DNA of 64,000 nucleotides from Chrysoperla carnea (Eukaryota; Arthropoda; Insecta; Neuroptera; Chrysopidae). The translations under genes were made by a program, and so were the position numbers. Location of the stretch: NCBI RefSeq assembly GCF_905475395.1, contig NC_058341.1, forward strand, positions 61,387,501 to 61,451,500, read 5' to 3'. The notes below the pieces were generated by a model that saw only the letters and a program-made list of their open reading frames with translations, was not told the DNA's origin and searched no databases. This document shows positions 22,587 to 33,600 of the stretch, piece after piece. Within the stretch, counting starts at the first letter, position 1, and each line of letters begins with the position of its first letter.

Positions 22587-24748
22587 CTATAAAAAATTAA
22601 AAAACAAATTACAACCCTGTATTAAAAATTAATTATATTTTATCATTTACCTCTTTATGTAAAATGGATTTTTTATCATTATCTAAATATGAGGCCAGAT
22701 TTTCCAACTTGTCTGCGAGAAATCGGAAGGAATCAATGAATCTTAATTGAATGTCCGAGACGTGCTTTGTGAAACTGATGTACTTTTCTTTGTTGATGGG
22801 CAACACATCAACTTGACCGTCGATTTCCGTCAGCAGAGCTTCAATAATAAAATGCGAATCGTATCCACTTAAGTTGTGCATCACAACAGGTACCACCCTT
22901 GAATCTTGATAATGCAGATTACAAAATTGGTGTGCTGCTCCACGGTAGATACCTAAAATAGATTAATATAAAATTAGATGAAATTAAAAAATAATAAATA
23001 ACCTGCATTACCTGTGCGATGTGAATGGTCGCGAACACGTATGGAATTGGATACGAAATCTTTACCACAAATGTGACACTTCTCTGCTGACATAAAATCC
23101 AGTTCTTGTTCGACGGTGAGCGGATACATTGGTTTAACGTGTTTTATTTTTTGCTCTAATGAGTACGCTACTTGTTCCAGTTCATGAACAAACCACTTGA
23201 CACAATCAGCACCACGGTATGCCTTATAAAACGATTGGTTGGGATCATGGGTACAATGAACATAGTAACCTACACTGTAGGGTACATGTTTTTGAATATT
23301 TTGCGTATAAGACCCATGATCCATTTCCATGTCTTCATGATGTTGTGGTACCAATAGTGCCTCAAAGTCAGCGTACACCATATACTCAACACGTTCCTTG
23401 CTGTTGAAATCTTTGAACTCAACGAACCGCTCGTCATCAGTTTCAGGCATTCGTACCCGCACCGCTTCTTTTTCACCACAATTTACTGAATGCTGTTGGA
23501 GTTTGACTTCTGTAGCAAAATAGTTGAGACATCGATCACATAAATAAATTTTATGCCTATCACTCTTTACACTCGATCGACTCAACTTTGCTAAATTTTT
23601 TATCCAGCAAAAGTGGTGACTGTTCCCATTCTCCACAGCCAATAGATGAATTTTCTTCCCCGCAGTGTTCGAACTAACGCGTACAGGGAAAATTTCTAAA
23701 TCACGTAGAAACGTATCTTTGTAGCCGTACACATTAATCGATAGCTGCGGGTTCATCTTTTCAAATTTATTAATTTGATCCAGAGACATGGGGAACTTTA
23801 ATCCATCACATTTTAAATGATGTTTATAGTGCGGGTACTTAGTTAAACGTTGAGGATTCCTTTCAACCGGGTAAAGTGCTGACATTATCGACCATAGAAA
23901 ACAATGTTGGTCTTTATTCTGGACATTAACCACAGCCAATTTATTTTTGATGAGTGGTGGTAGTTCACAAAAAGTCCCAGCTGTGATCGGAGAGTACTTA
24001 TTCATGTGGACTCGAATATTTATGATCATGTCAAGAGCCCAACCGCTATCGCGTTCCTGGAATTCTTCCAATTTTTTCAGCAAATAGTTTTTGACATGAT
24101 CATTGTACCACTCCTGCATGTCCGTTGTCAGATACATTTCCTTGGCCGACGTTATAAAAGTTTTCAAATCCTCCTCTTTGGTGATGGGCTTAATAAAATT
24201 GCCCGTGAACATAATATACACCTGAAAAAAAAAATCAAGATCTCATTAGACTATTTAAATTATAAATCTTAAATTTTACTTACCTTGAGGGGATGCTTCA
24301 CTAGCTCACGCCGAACGTGTCTTCTAAACATTGGAAATGCCCGGTTGAAAAATATATTTGGATCTTTATAATCCAAATTTGTAATCATACCAGTCTTCAC
24401 CCTGCCCTGATGGTGGGTTTCAATTGTCTCCCAGATTAGATGTCGATTTTGTTTTTTGGTGACTCCACCACCTTGCTTAACTAAATCTAATCGCAGTCGG
24501 TGAAGTTGCCGCTGGTATGATTTACAAAGTCCAATATTAGCTTCAAGACGCAGAGGATTTTCTTTCTTTAACATCAACATCTTTTTGAATAAGCGGATGT
24601 TCTGCTTATTAAGTATCATCCATCGCTCAGCTTCCTCCACCGTCTTGATGAGCCTCAACGCTCTCTCCACTTTCTTCATCATATCAGTGCTACCACCTTG
24701 AGGTACCACGTTTAGCGTCTGCATAACATTTCGTTCGTAGGTGTCCAT
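20859..24748 (-). CDS. polB: Protein-primed DNA polymerase B of the Polinton, four exons, about 1,234 aa
   Basis: Family-B polymerase that replicates linear DNA from a terminal protein. Exons: 24,748-24,284, 24,221-23,012, 22,952-22,651 and 22,586-20,859. Introns of 62, 59 and 64 bp are all GT-AG, and the summed length is a multiple of three without internal stops. The N-terminal region includes a DQHCFLWS segment (about residue 260), a CxxC zinc-ribbon-like motif (about 383), then Exo I YADFEAL (about 440). An endonuclease-VII-like CHIC...DHSHRTG motif (537-560), Exo II NLSGYD (585-590) and Exo [12 protein letters not shown] (729-737) follow. The polymerase domain has motif A YDVVNLYG (about 834), motif [11 protein letters not shown] (about 975), motif C YTDTDS (about 1,076) and KMY (about 1,143). 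It ends with the PWGHYS tail usual in the family. All catalytic signatures are present. The start is the first ATG after a possible 5' UTR intron (donor GTAAGT near 24,804). Confidence 0.93.
22651..22952 (-). CDS. polB: polB exon 3
   Basis: 302 bp completing the endonuclease-VII-like motif ([10 protein letters not shown]) and containing Exo II (HNLSGYD). Flanking introns are 22,953-23,011 and 22,587-22,650. Confidence 0.9.
23012..24221 (-). CDS. polB: polB exon 2
   Basis: 1,210 bp holding the CFLWS/His pair, the zinc-ribbon-like motif, Exo I and the first half of the endonuclease-VII-like motif. It ends inside the HRTG phrase, phase 1. The acceptor is preceded by a long pyrimidine tract ending TTTCAG. 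Confidence 0.9.
24284..24748 (-). CDS. polB: polB exon 1
   Basis: 155 codons of basic, helical N-terminal region ending HPLK before donor GTAAGT. It contains the [17 protein letters not shown] segment common near the N-terminus of these polymerases. Phase 0. Confidence 0.85.
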
Positions 24749-24943
24749 CTTTCAAAAAATTATATTTAAGTTTCACAATAATATTTAAAAAATTTTACAC
24801 TTACCGTTATATTTTCAAATACTAAGCAAAATATACGTTACCGAACGTTCAACACTAAAGTTAACTTACAACTGAGTAATATTTGTTTTTTGTATAAAAT
24901 ATATAGACTAAGTTTAGAATAATAAATATATCAAAAACAAAAT

Positions 24944-24952
24944 AATAATAAT

Positions 24953-25013
<61 letters not shown>
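24944..25013. repeat. (AAT)n microsatellite
   Basis: About 23 AAT/ATA trinucleotides in an uninterrupted run upstream of polB. The tyrosine-rich minus-strand frame across it is a repeat artefact. Confidence 0.97.
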
Positions 25014-25016
<3 letters not shown>

Positions 25017-25097
25017 TAACGTAAAAAATATATGCGAAAAAACTAACTGAAGCAAAGGTGAATTTCAAAAGAGATACTTCAACAGCTACGTACATCA

Positions 25098-25132
25098 CTT
25101 TTTATAGCATTACCCCCACCACTAAAAAAGTT
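25098..25132 (-). promoter_or_regulatory. Inward promoter of the right TIR (polB side)
   Basis: On the minus strand AGTGGTGGGGGTAATGC is followed at once by TATAAAAAG (25,106-25,098). This aligns with AGTGGTGGTAATCA plus TATAAAA at the inner end of the left TIR. It points toward polB, about 350 bp away. A clear initiator is not visible at the expected distance. Confidence 0.5.
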
Positions 25133-25189
25133 GTAATTTGATATTTTTATAATCGTAATTCAAACTAATTATTTTTTCTTGGAATTCAG

Positions 25190-25875
25190 ACAAGTTTAAA
25201 CATGTTCAAACAAGTTTGAACATGTTCAAACAAGTTTGAACTTGTAGCAGGATGATGATATCATATTTTTCAAGGTCAAATTAACATATTCTTGAGAATA
25301 GCTGACACGTGTAAAATTATTTTAAGATCAAAGTCCATTCAAACAAGTTTGAACATGTATTTTTATTATGTAAATTTCAAGTGTCATATTACATTGCTAA
25401 TTCAATAAAAAAAAAATATTAACATCCGGTCACGTGTTTTGACACATGTAAAATTATTTCAAACAAGTTTGAACTTGTTACAAGATGATGATATCATATT
25501 TTTCAAGGTCAAATTAACATATTCTTGAAAATTGCTGACACGTGTGAAATTATTTTAAGATCAAAGTCCATTCAAACAAGTTTGAACATGTATTTTTATT
25601 ATGTAAATTTCAAGTGTCATATTACATTGCTAATTCAATAAAAAAAAAAAAAAAAAAATATTAACATCCGGTCACGTGTTTTGACACATGTAAAATTATT
25701 TCAAACAAGTTTGAACTTGTTACAAGATGATGATATCATATTTTTCAAGGTCAAATTAACATATTCTTGAAAATTGCTGACACGTGTGAAATTATTTTAA
25801 GATCAAAGTCCATTCAAACAAGTTTGAACATGTATTTTTATTATGTAAATTTCAAGTGTCATATTACATTGCTGA

Positions 25876-25911
<36 letters not shown>

Positions 25912-26010
25912 TAACATCCGGTCACGTATCTTGAATTTTATCATGTATAAAGTGTCAAATTACAATATTTTTCAAGGTCAAATTAACATATTCTTGAAAA
26001 TTGCTAACTA
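25190..26010 (-). repeat. Right subterminal tandem array
   Basis: Three large units of about 230-250 bp have the same motif order as the left array, inverted: TTCAAACAAGTTTGAA palindromes, ATGATATCAT and CACGTG. Non-coding. Confidence 0.85.
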
Positions 26011-26069
26011 ATGTCAACGTCCCGCCCCCCGTTCACTCTCCGTCAAGCGCCACTATTGGTTAAAGCCAA

Positions 26070-26460
26070 TGACGTCACCTGGTAATTTCCCGTTTATGCT
26101 TAGGCAGCCATTCCTCCCCACCAATTCAACCACACCTCCCGACGCCATCTTGATTTTTACAGCGCTACTATTGGTCAAAGCCAATGACGTCATCAATGCT
26201 TAGGCAGCCATTATTCCCCAACACCACACCTCCCAACGCCATCTTGATTTACTATTGGTCAATGCCGAGGTTTCCAACATTCACCTAGGTTTGCCCTTTT
26301 TGGAAAAGTGTACTATCCAACTGGGCCAAAACGTACATGATGTCAACGTCCCGCCCCCCGTTCACTCCCCACCACTATTGGTCAAGCCCCGTTTATGTCA
26401 TTCCTCACCCCCACCACACCTCCCAACGCCATCTTGATTTACTATTGATCAATGACGTCA
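26070..26460. promoter_or_regulatory. Right TIR cluster of CRE, YY1-like and CCAAT motifs
   Basis: TGACGTCA is at 26,070-26,077, 26,185-26,192 and 26,453-26,460. CGCCATCTTG (inverse of CAAGATGGCG) is at 26,143-26,152, 26,237-26,246 and 26,427-26,436. CTATTGGTCAA boxes lie between. The count matches the left TIR, three of each. Confidence 0.65.
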
Positions 26461-26580
26461 TCTATCCCCTCCAACTTCCGAGGTTTCCAACATTCACCTA
26501 GGTTTGCCCTTTTTTGAAAAGTGTACCATCCGGGGTTACTTGAGGTCAAACTGTGCTGAAAGTGGGCTGACTCTTCTACT

Positions 26581-26586
26581 TGTATT
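26581..26586 (+). repeat. Right target-site duplication TGTATT
   Basis: Exact copy of 12,607-12,612, directly after the terminal ...CTTCTACT. Confidence 0.92.
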
Positions 26587-27463
26587 AATAATAGAAACGG
26601 GCCTATACTGTTTGTTTTTGAAAATTGATGGACCGCCGCTGATAATTGAAGTGGTTAGAGATAAAAAAGAACCCGCTCAGCAATAATTCACGCCATCGTA
26701 AGCGTGCAAGTCTGTCGTAACATTTATTCATAAAATTTTCATCTATGTTTTCTTAAAATTTTTGTGTGAAACTTTTTTTCTCGTGCACTTCATTGTGTGG
26801 GGTCTCGCTGGATAGGCTTTTAAATAGTATTACATTGGTTTTTCCTTCTTCTCTTTCTCCTAAGGTGACTATAACGACAGATATACGAGATATCCGCTTC
26901 CAAAGGCGTCTAACCCCCCCCCCCCTTTCTTAGATTATACAACAATATAACGAATCCTGATATATAAGAAAGTTGTCGAAAATATTGGCTCTTGGAACAC
27001 TGAATGACTTATATGATAAAATTTGGCATCGAAAAACGATTCCAGACAATTTATACGGTCTTCGAAAAGCCCAGAAATCAAAGTTGTTCAATCTAAAATT
27101 TTCCTTCATTTATGTTAATTTTGAAATACTTTTCAATCCCTTTCAAGGCAGAAGCGAGTCGTTTTTTTTTGAAATTGTAAAAGCTCGAAACTTGAATGTC
27201 CCCAACATTCTATTGTCAAGATACACATGTAAAAATATAAATTAAACAACAAAAATAAAGTTGAAAAAACTAAACATTGTTAATGAAAAAAAAAAAACAC
27301 CCACAACGCCCCCATACCATAAAATATAATATTACAAAAAATATATAATAAATAAATTTTTGTATGGTATGAGTAAACTTTTTATTTTATGTTTCAAAAA
27401 AAGAAAATAACTTTTTATATCAAACAAACAAAAAACTTATCATTTTTTATTTTAAAGTTATAG
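26587..27463. other. Upstream flank or intron of chn
   Basis: No coding frame is supported. A less AT-rich patch at about 26,640-26,900 could contain a non-coding exon or promoter of chn but has no clear TATA or initiator pair. Confidence 0.35.
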
Positions 27464-27652
27464 AATTGGGCCTCAATGTTAGAAGTCGCATCACAAATGG
27501 CTTCCGCCATGGATTGCTACGAAGATATGTTTAAAGAGATTACAAGAAAATTGTATGGTGAAGAAGAAGATGTTGATTTTGAATCCGAAGGTTTTAAATC
27601 TGTTGAACATCTAACCGCTGCTTTTGGTTTGGCAACACGTTCACATTTAAAG
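27464..27652 (+). CDS. chn: chn exon with the start codon
   Basis: Acceptor TTATAG, ATG at 27,476, 59 codons, donor GTATGA. It encodes the conserved CYEDMFKEITRKLYGEE segment and the FGLA phrase. Ends in phase 0. Confidence 0.85.
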
Positions 27653-30600
27653 GTATGATAATTGATTCCTCGTTTTTTCAATTTGAATTATTTTAATTTT
27701 GTTTTACGAATTATTGCAGTCCGAAACTCCGTCAGTGGTTCAGCCGAAAACAAGTCCAGTTACTGAAGTGAGTATTTTTGCTAATAATATTAATTTAAAT
27801 GGTTATCCCAAAAATCAGTACAGCAAATGGAGCAACCTTCTAAATAGAGTGGATTTTCTTTATTTGGAATATCGTTGTATCGTTGGAAGTGTTTTAGGAT
27901 ATGTGACGTTTAATAAATTATGCATTGCGGTGATATCTAAATAAATTTAAATTCATCCAAACATTTGAATGTTAAAAAATCATAATCCATCAAAAATAAT
28001 TGATTTTACATTTTACCCAAATAAATAAAAAGTTCCAAATAAATGCTTTCTTAATTCTCCATAAGGTAGTGCCAAGCATTGACTATCCGCTATCCATTCA
28101 CGGAGAATCAATCAACTGCTCGTCAGATACCGATGAATTATTAAATAGCGTCGATAATTAGCTTGGGACTTTCTGCTTTTCAACCGCGATTCGTCATATA
28201 CACAACGTGTCGGCCTTCTAACACACATCAAACACGTATTCGTTTTGGGAATATTCGACCTGAATTTACTTACTTACGTACTTAGGTACTTTGTACTCAA
28301 AGTACGTTCATAATCCCAGGCAAAGAGATGATCCAGTTTTTCAGATTTTTCATAACTATTAATATTGTTTTCAGCCACAAGAATCGCCAACGACAGCAAC
28401 AGCACCAACACCTCCAACTACAGTGTCTGCAAAAAGGTATAATTGTGCACATTGTCCATATGCAACAGATCGACGAGATTTGTTCACTAGGCATGAAAAT
28501 ATTCACAGGGAAGATAAACCATTCCAATGTTATGTGTGTATGAAACAATTTAATCGTGCCGATCATGTTAAGAAACATTTTTTACGCATGCATCGTGAAC
28601 ATACCTACGATTTGAATCGTATCAGAAAACAGCCACCCAAAAATGCCTCAGGTAATTTCATTATTTATCTCACCAATTAAACGAGTTCAAAATGGTTTTT
28701 AAGATACTTAGATTCTAGTCTTTGCGACGAAATAATATTAATCCGTATGGTGCGTTTTTTTTTTTAGTAAAAAGTCGTGATTGTACACTCGATGTCATGC
28801 TTAGACTCTCGTTACAGTATGGCTTCATACATCATAGTAATTATTAAATGTATTAGGGAGACAAAATTAACCGCTCACATTTCTTACTTCACTTAAGCTC
28901 CAAAGAATACACTTGAGAGAACCTAAATTGATGGAGAACGTTTTATGAGCAGTTAAATTTGTCTAGCAGTTAAAATTAACCGGTTTTGACTAAATATGGC
29001 GCATCATTTACAGATATTCTAATTTCCGTTCTAAACCTGCCACCCTGCAGGTTTCTGCATGTGCAAATAACATGTATTGAGGATTCATCGTCCTCCATAC
29101 AGACCCTAAAAGTGGGATCTTCAGTGATCTCTATGTTAAGAAGGTGGTAGTTCAATCGACAGTGTCCTGTTAAGAATTCCGCCACCCTTCTCAACTGTGC
29201 TCTAGTAAGTTTCAGACGAGCACAGTCGAATGGCAAGCTGTGGTTATACACACTTTTTCCTGTCGCGTGCCCTGCACAAAATCCCAGTAATCAAGATAGG
29301 TTTGTCGCAGTCATTCCTTGATTCGGTAAATTACGAAATATTTTGCTGTGGGAATGATTCAGGTGAAAGGAGCGTTTGAGACGACCCTTACCGTGTCAAC
29401 GGCTCCACTGTTTCATTCCCTTTCACGTTAACTAGCTATTGATTACAATTCAGGGCTTCAAATAAATCAAATTATTCAAATCATTAAACTATGATTTGAA
29501 ATACCATTTTGAATTCTGAAAATTAAATAGAAACTCTAAATTACTTTCTATATGTGGCTGAAATAAACTTTTAATTTAATTTTTTTATTTTAGGAATGTC
29601 TTTCTACCATAAATATAATGAAAGTCAAACACCAGGCACAACAACAAATTTACAAACACAAAATATACAAAACACACAACAACAAATCAATATTCCAACA
29701 GGAATTGTAAATTCAATGGCACCACGAGCAGGTGCTGGTGCCACAACAAATCAAACCACAACATTTAAAACAGAATTGGAACCTATAAATAATACTACAC
29801 CTAAATCTACTACAACCAAATCTAGTAATTCAAAATCCTCTTCATCATCGAATAAGAAAAAAGGCGAAAAAAAGTAAGAAATATCATTAGTTCTATCAAA
29901 CAAACATTTCTTGTCCAGTTTTTAAAACATTGGCTGGAAAATATTCGTGTGAACGTGTATGTAACTAAATACGGTAGTTGCCTGATGTCGAAATTGCCAT
30001 ATTATCCATAAAAATGTAAAACTAGACTTAATTCTAGTTTTGAAAAACGAAGATATTATAAGAATTCAAAGATTGTTGTCCCATCTTCTTTTAGCAAAAA
30101 TTTTTATATGTATCTCGACAATGACATCACTAAAACATATCTCCCTTTTTGTTATAAGCATTCAAAGATTGTTGCCCGTCTCCTTTTAGCAAAAGTTTTA
30201 TATGTAATCTCTATGGTGATACCGATCAATGACATCACTAAATTAAATCATCCTCTTTGTTTAATTAGGAATTTTAATCGTTCATATGTTGGATACTGCT
30301 AAAGATTTTCAAAAACCCATTTCACTTTTCTCCCCATCCAGTCAGAATTCTTCATCTAAAGTGATAAAAAATTTTAGTAAACATGCCTTTTTAATTATAT
30401 TTTTTGTTTTGTAAATAGATTTTCGTGTTGTTATTGTACATGGACTGGTGTTGATAATTGGTGTTTAAAACGTCACTTAAATACACATTTAAAACCATTT
30501 GTGTGTATGTTATGCGATTATAAAGCTGCACGCTCTGAACGATTAACTACACATATTTTAAAAGTAAGTGGTAAAAATATTATTTTCAAGATTATCTCCA

Positions 30601-33600
30601 ATTAATGTTTATATTTTCATCTAGGTCCATAATAAGAGAGCGTGTACAAGGTGTAACTTTTTAGCTGATGATCAAGCAGCACTTACCCTTCATATACAAG
30701 AAAATCAGTAAGTATTTTGATGATCATTTTGTTTAATATTTCTTGTTAAAAACGCTTTTGAGCGCCGATCTTTTAAATAATTTGTATTCGATATGAACGG
30801 CATATTGAAAAATTAGTAATTTTTTTATTAACCACCCGCTTTGCTGGGCAATTTCAACTTTAAATACAAAGACTGCATCGTTATATAACCTTCACTTATC
30901 CTTTGCTCTTACTTATTCTCCATTTTGTTCATAATTTCATGGTTTTTATTTTTTTGATACGGTACCCTAAATTTTTTTTGAAAATAAAATACAGCCCGTG
31001 TTCCTCATTCAGCTCCCACAATAATCGTGATGCACTGGTAGGCTCAGTCGTTCAGCGTTCCTGCCGACTAGCTAGTGTCATGTAATAGCAGCAACGATTT
31101 TGCGTATAAAAGTCTTTTGAAACGATATAAGGTCTTTGGAACGTCTACATTTGTATTCAGACCATATCTGCATTGTATTCTCTATCTAAGCCTTCAGGAG
31201 TAGCTTGCAAATTAAAATAAAACAATAAATTACATATCAGTTTTTTTTTCGATAGGCTCTTCTGAATTCTACTTGTTTTTAGAACTTTGCTTCAACTATC
31301 AATGTCTTAAATTCTTCAAGTAGTCTTAATTTCAAACTTTTATTTACTAACAGGATATTACAAACAGATTTCTAATCTTTTTTTTCAATATTTTCATTAC
31401 AGTCCATTGGATCATCGTAACAATCGAAATGTCCACAATAGAAGTTCACATAACAACTCATCAAATTCAACAAACAATTCAACATCGTTAACACCAATTA
31501 GTTCGACATTCGGGTATGAAACAAACTCTCAATTATCAATCAAACAAGAAATTGATCAAATACATGACTTAAATGTTGTACAATATCTTAGTGTCTGTAT
31601 GGATGACAAACAAATTAATTCAGAAGAAGAATTAGAACCGCAACCTTCTGAAATTATACATTCTCTTAATAATTCTAGTGATGAAAGTCGACTTAGTATC
31701 TGTATGGATGATAGGCAGATAAATTCCGAAGAAGAATTAGAATCACATCCATCTGAAATTATATATCCTCTAAATAATTATAATAACGAAAGTCTCCACA
31801 GTAGTTCAGAGGAAGACGAACTATCACAACAAATGCCAATAAAAAGATTTGTACCAATTTCTCTAGTATCTAATGGTCAAATAGATACAATAAACGCTGT
31901 ACAATCTTTTAATAGTTTTAACGATAGTCAAAGTAGTTCCGAAGATGATGAATTAGATCCACCACCAATAAAACGATTTGTTGTACCGATTATACCACAT
32001 CGTGATCGTATGATTAAAAAACGAGTATCGCCAAAGAGATGATTTTATTTTTATGAGTTATTATTATTAATTTTTATTGTAGGTGTAAATATAAATTACA
32101 TATATTTTGGAACAATTGCCTTTTCCTAAGAGAAGTACGAATAACTAATACATCAGGTTCCTTTAACAAAATAATATCTTTTATGTTGGTATATTTAAAC
32201 ATTAAATAACTTTGAAAAAAAAAACAATCGATTTCTGTATATGAGGTATTTTTATTTAATTTGGTCCTTTGAAATTTATTTAGACTAGTTTTTGAATACA
32301 ACATAAATCGATTCACTTCTATCGGCCAAAACAAACTGTGTCTTTTTGCTGCGTTTTTCCATGACCTTTTCGAGCATCTCGGCCGGTATAGTGATGATTT
32401 CGGGACGAATGTTTACCTTGAGGTCGTCAATGATCTGAGGCGCTGGCGTACTTTTTGCTTTTCAAATAAGCCCACAAAAAGAAGTCCAGAAAAATCTTTC
32501 TTCAAACTCCAGCACAGTGTGATTCCATTCACGACAAAATATTGAGCGCGGTGACGATATGACACATTTTAGTTCTGGTTCTTGTTTTGGTTCAAATATT
32601 TCGTGAATATTTCTTCAAGAATTTTAAATAAATATAAGGTTTTTCAGAAATGCACGAATCTAATTTAGATATGTGTTCTCTAGCACAAAAGTGATGGTAG
32701 TCCACGATTCGATTCATAGTGTTCAAAGAACACATACCTAAAATAGTGCCGTGAGATTCTGAAACACCTTCTTGGTAAAATGTTAATAAAAGCGGTAGAT
32801 GAATTGTTCCAAAATATACAGAATTTATTTTTGTGTTTATGAATGAGTGCCTTATTTTTACGAATTTTGTTTGCCTTTAAGAGCTTCACAATTAGGTATT
32901 TGCCATAATGAAAAATAAGTTACAAAAATTATGTAAGTTAGTTTATAAAAATATTTAAAAAAAAAAAAAAGAATTGAAATAATATTGTTTTTTTATTATT
33001 TGTTAAAGTATGTGGTTGATTTTGATATTTTGATTGAAAAATCTAAATTCATAAACTGTTGCTTACGATTAAACGAAGTCTTGATATGATGTCGCGTTCA
33101 GTAGGGGGAGATGAAGCACACTGGAATACGGAGCGCAATGGAACAATCGTAATATTTGTATCTTATTCCAAGAAAAATTCAGAACAAATTACACAAAATT
33201 ATTGAGTCTGAAATTTTCATGGAATAAGGTGCAAATATTACAGTTGTTTATTGTGGCCCGTGTTCCACTGTCCCTATAAATGTTTGGTTTTTTAAAGCAT
33301 TTCTTAAAGAATATAAATCTACATTATTCGTTTCAAAAGACTTTAAATGAATGCTGGTATAGGTATGGCGCCGCTCGTATTGCATTTTCCACTACGGACA
33401 TTTTCATAGCCTGGGAGTCTCTTTTATATAAAATTAACAAGTTGACTTCTTACAAGTGCTTTCTTTAAGTTACTCTTTTTTGTCAAAGTGTCTTATTCAA
33501 CCGCTGGTGTCTGAGAAATTTAACAAATTAACTTCTTACAAGTACGTTCTCTAAGATACTCTTTTTTGTCAAAGTATTCAAGCGCTGGTGTCTGAGAAAA

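Larger units (their letters stand above)
12613..26580. mobile_element. Complete Polinton/Maverick-type element, 13,968 bp, lacking capsid genes
   Basis: Both ends start AGTAGAAGAGTCA read inward, giving the 5'-AG...CT-3' ends usual for Polintons, and are flanked by the 6-bp duplication TGTATT. Inside are protein-primed PolB (20,859-24,748, -), small genes at 14,654-15,034 (+), 15,139-15,811 (+) and 20,196-20,621 (-), integrase C-terminal fragments at 16,220-16,438 (-) and 19,678-19,902 (+), an A32-like ATPase pseudogene (17,532-18,190, -) and a protease remnant (18,220-18,441, +). Typical Polintons are 15-20 kb and also carry major and minor capsid genes; I see none. The PolB frame is intact while integrase and ATPase are broken, so any further movement would need proteins supplied in trans. 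Confidence 0.93.
25107..26580 (-). repeat. Right terminal inverted repeat of the Polinton
   Basis: Mirror of 12,613-14,570. Poly-A expansions at about 25,640-25,660 and 25,880-25,910 and fewer array units account for most of the length difference. Positions 13-30 from the tip are more diverged than the rest. Confidence 0.88.

Noticed and set aside
24861..25055. Tyrosine-rich minus-strand frame
   Set aside because: Encoded by the (AAT)n microsatellite.
12613..26580. Bidnavirus or free adintovirus genome instead of a Polinton
   Set aside because: The PolB is shared among these groups, but the 6-bp TSD, AG...CT ends, integrase tails with chromodomain and spliceosomal introns fit an integrated Polinton; no bidnavirus-type NS1 or capsid gene is seen.
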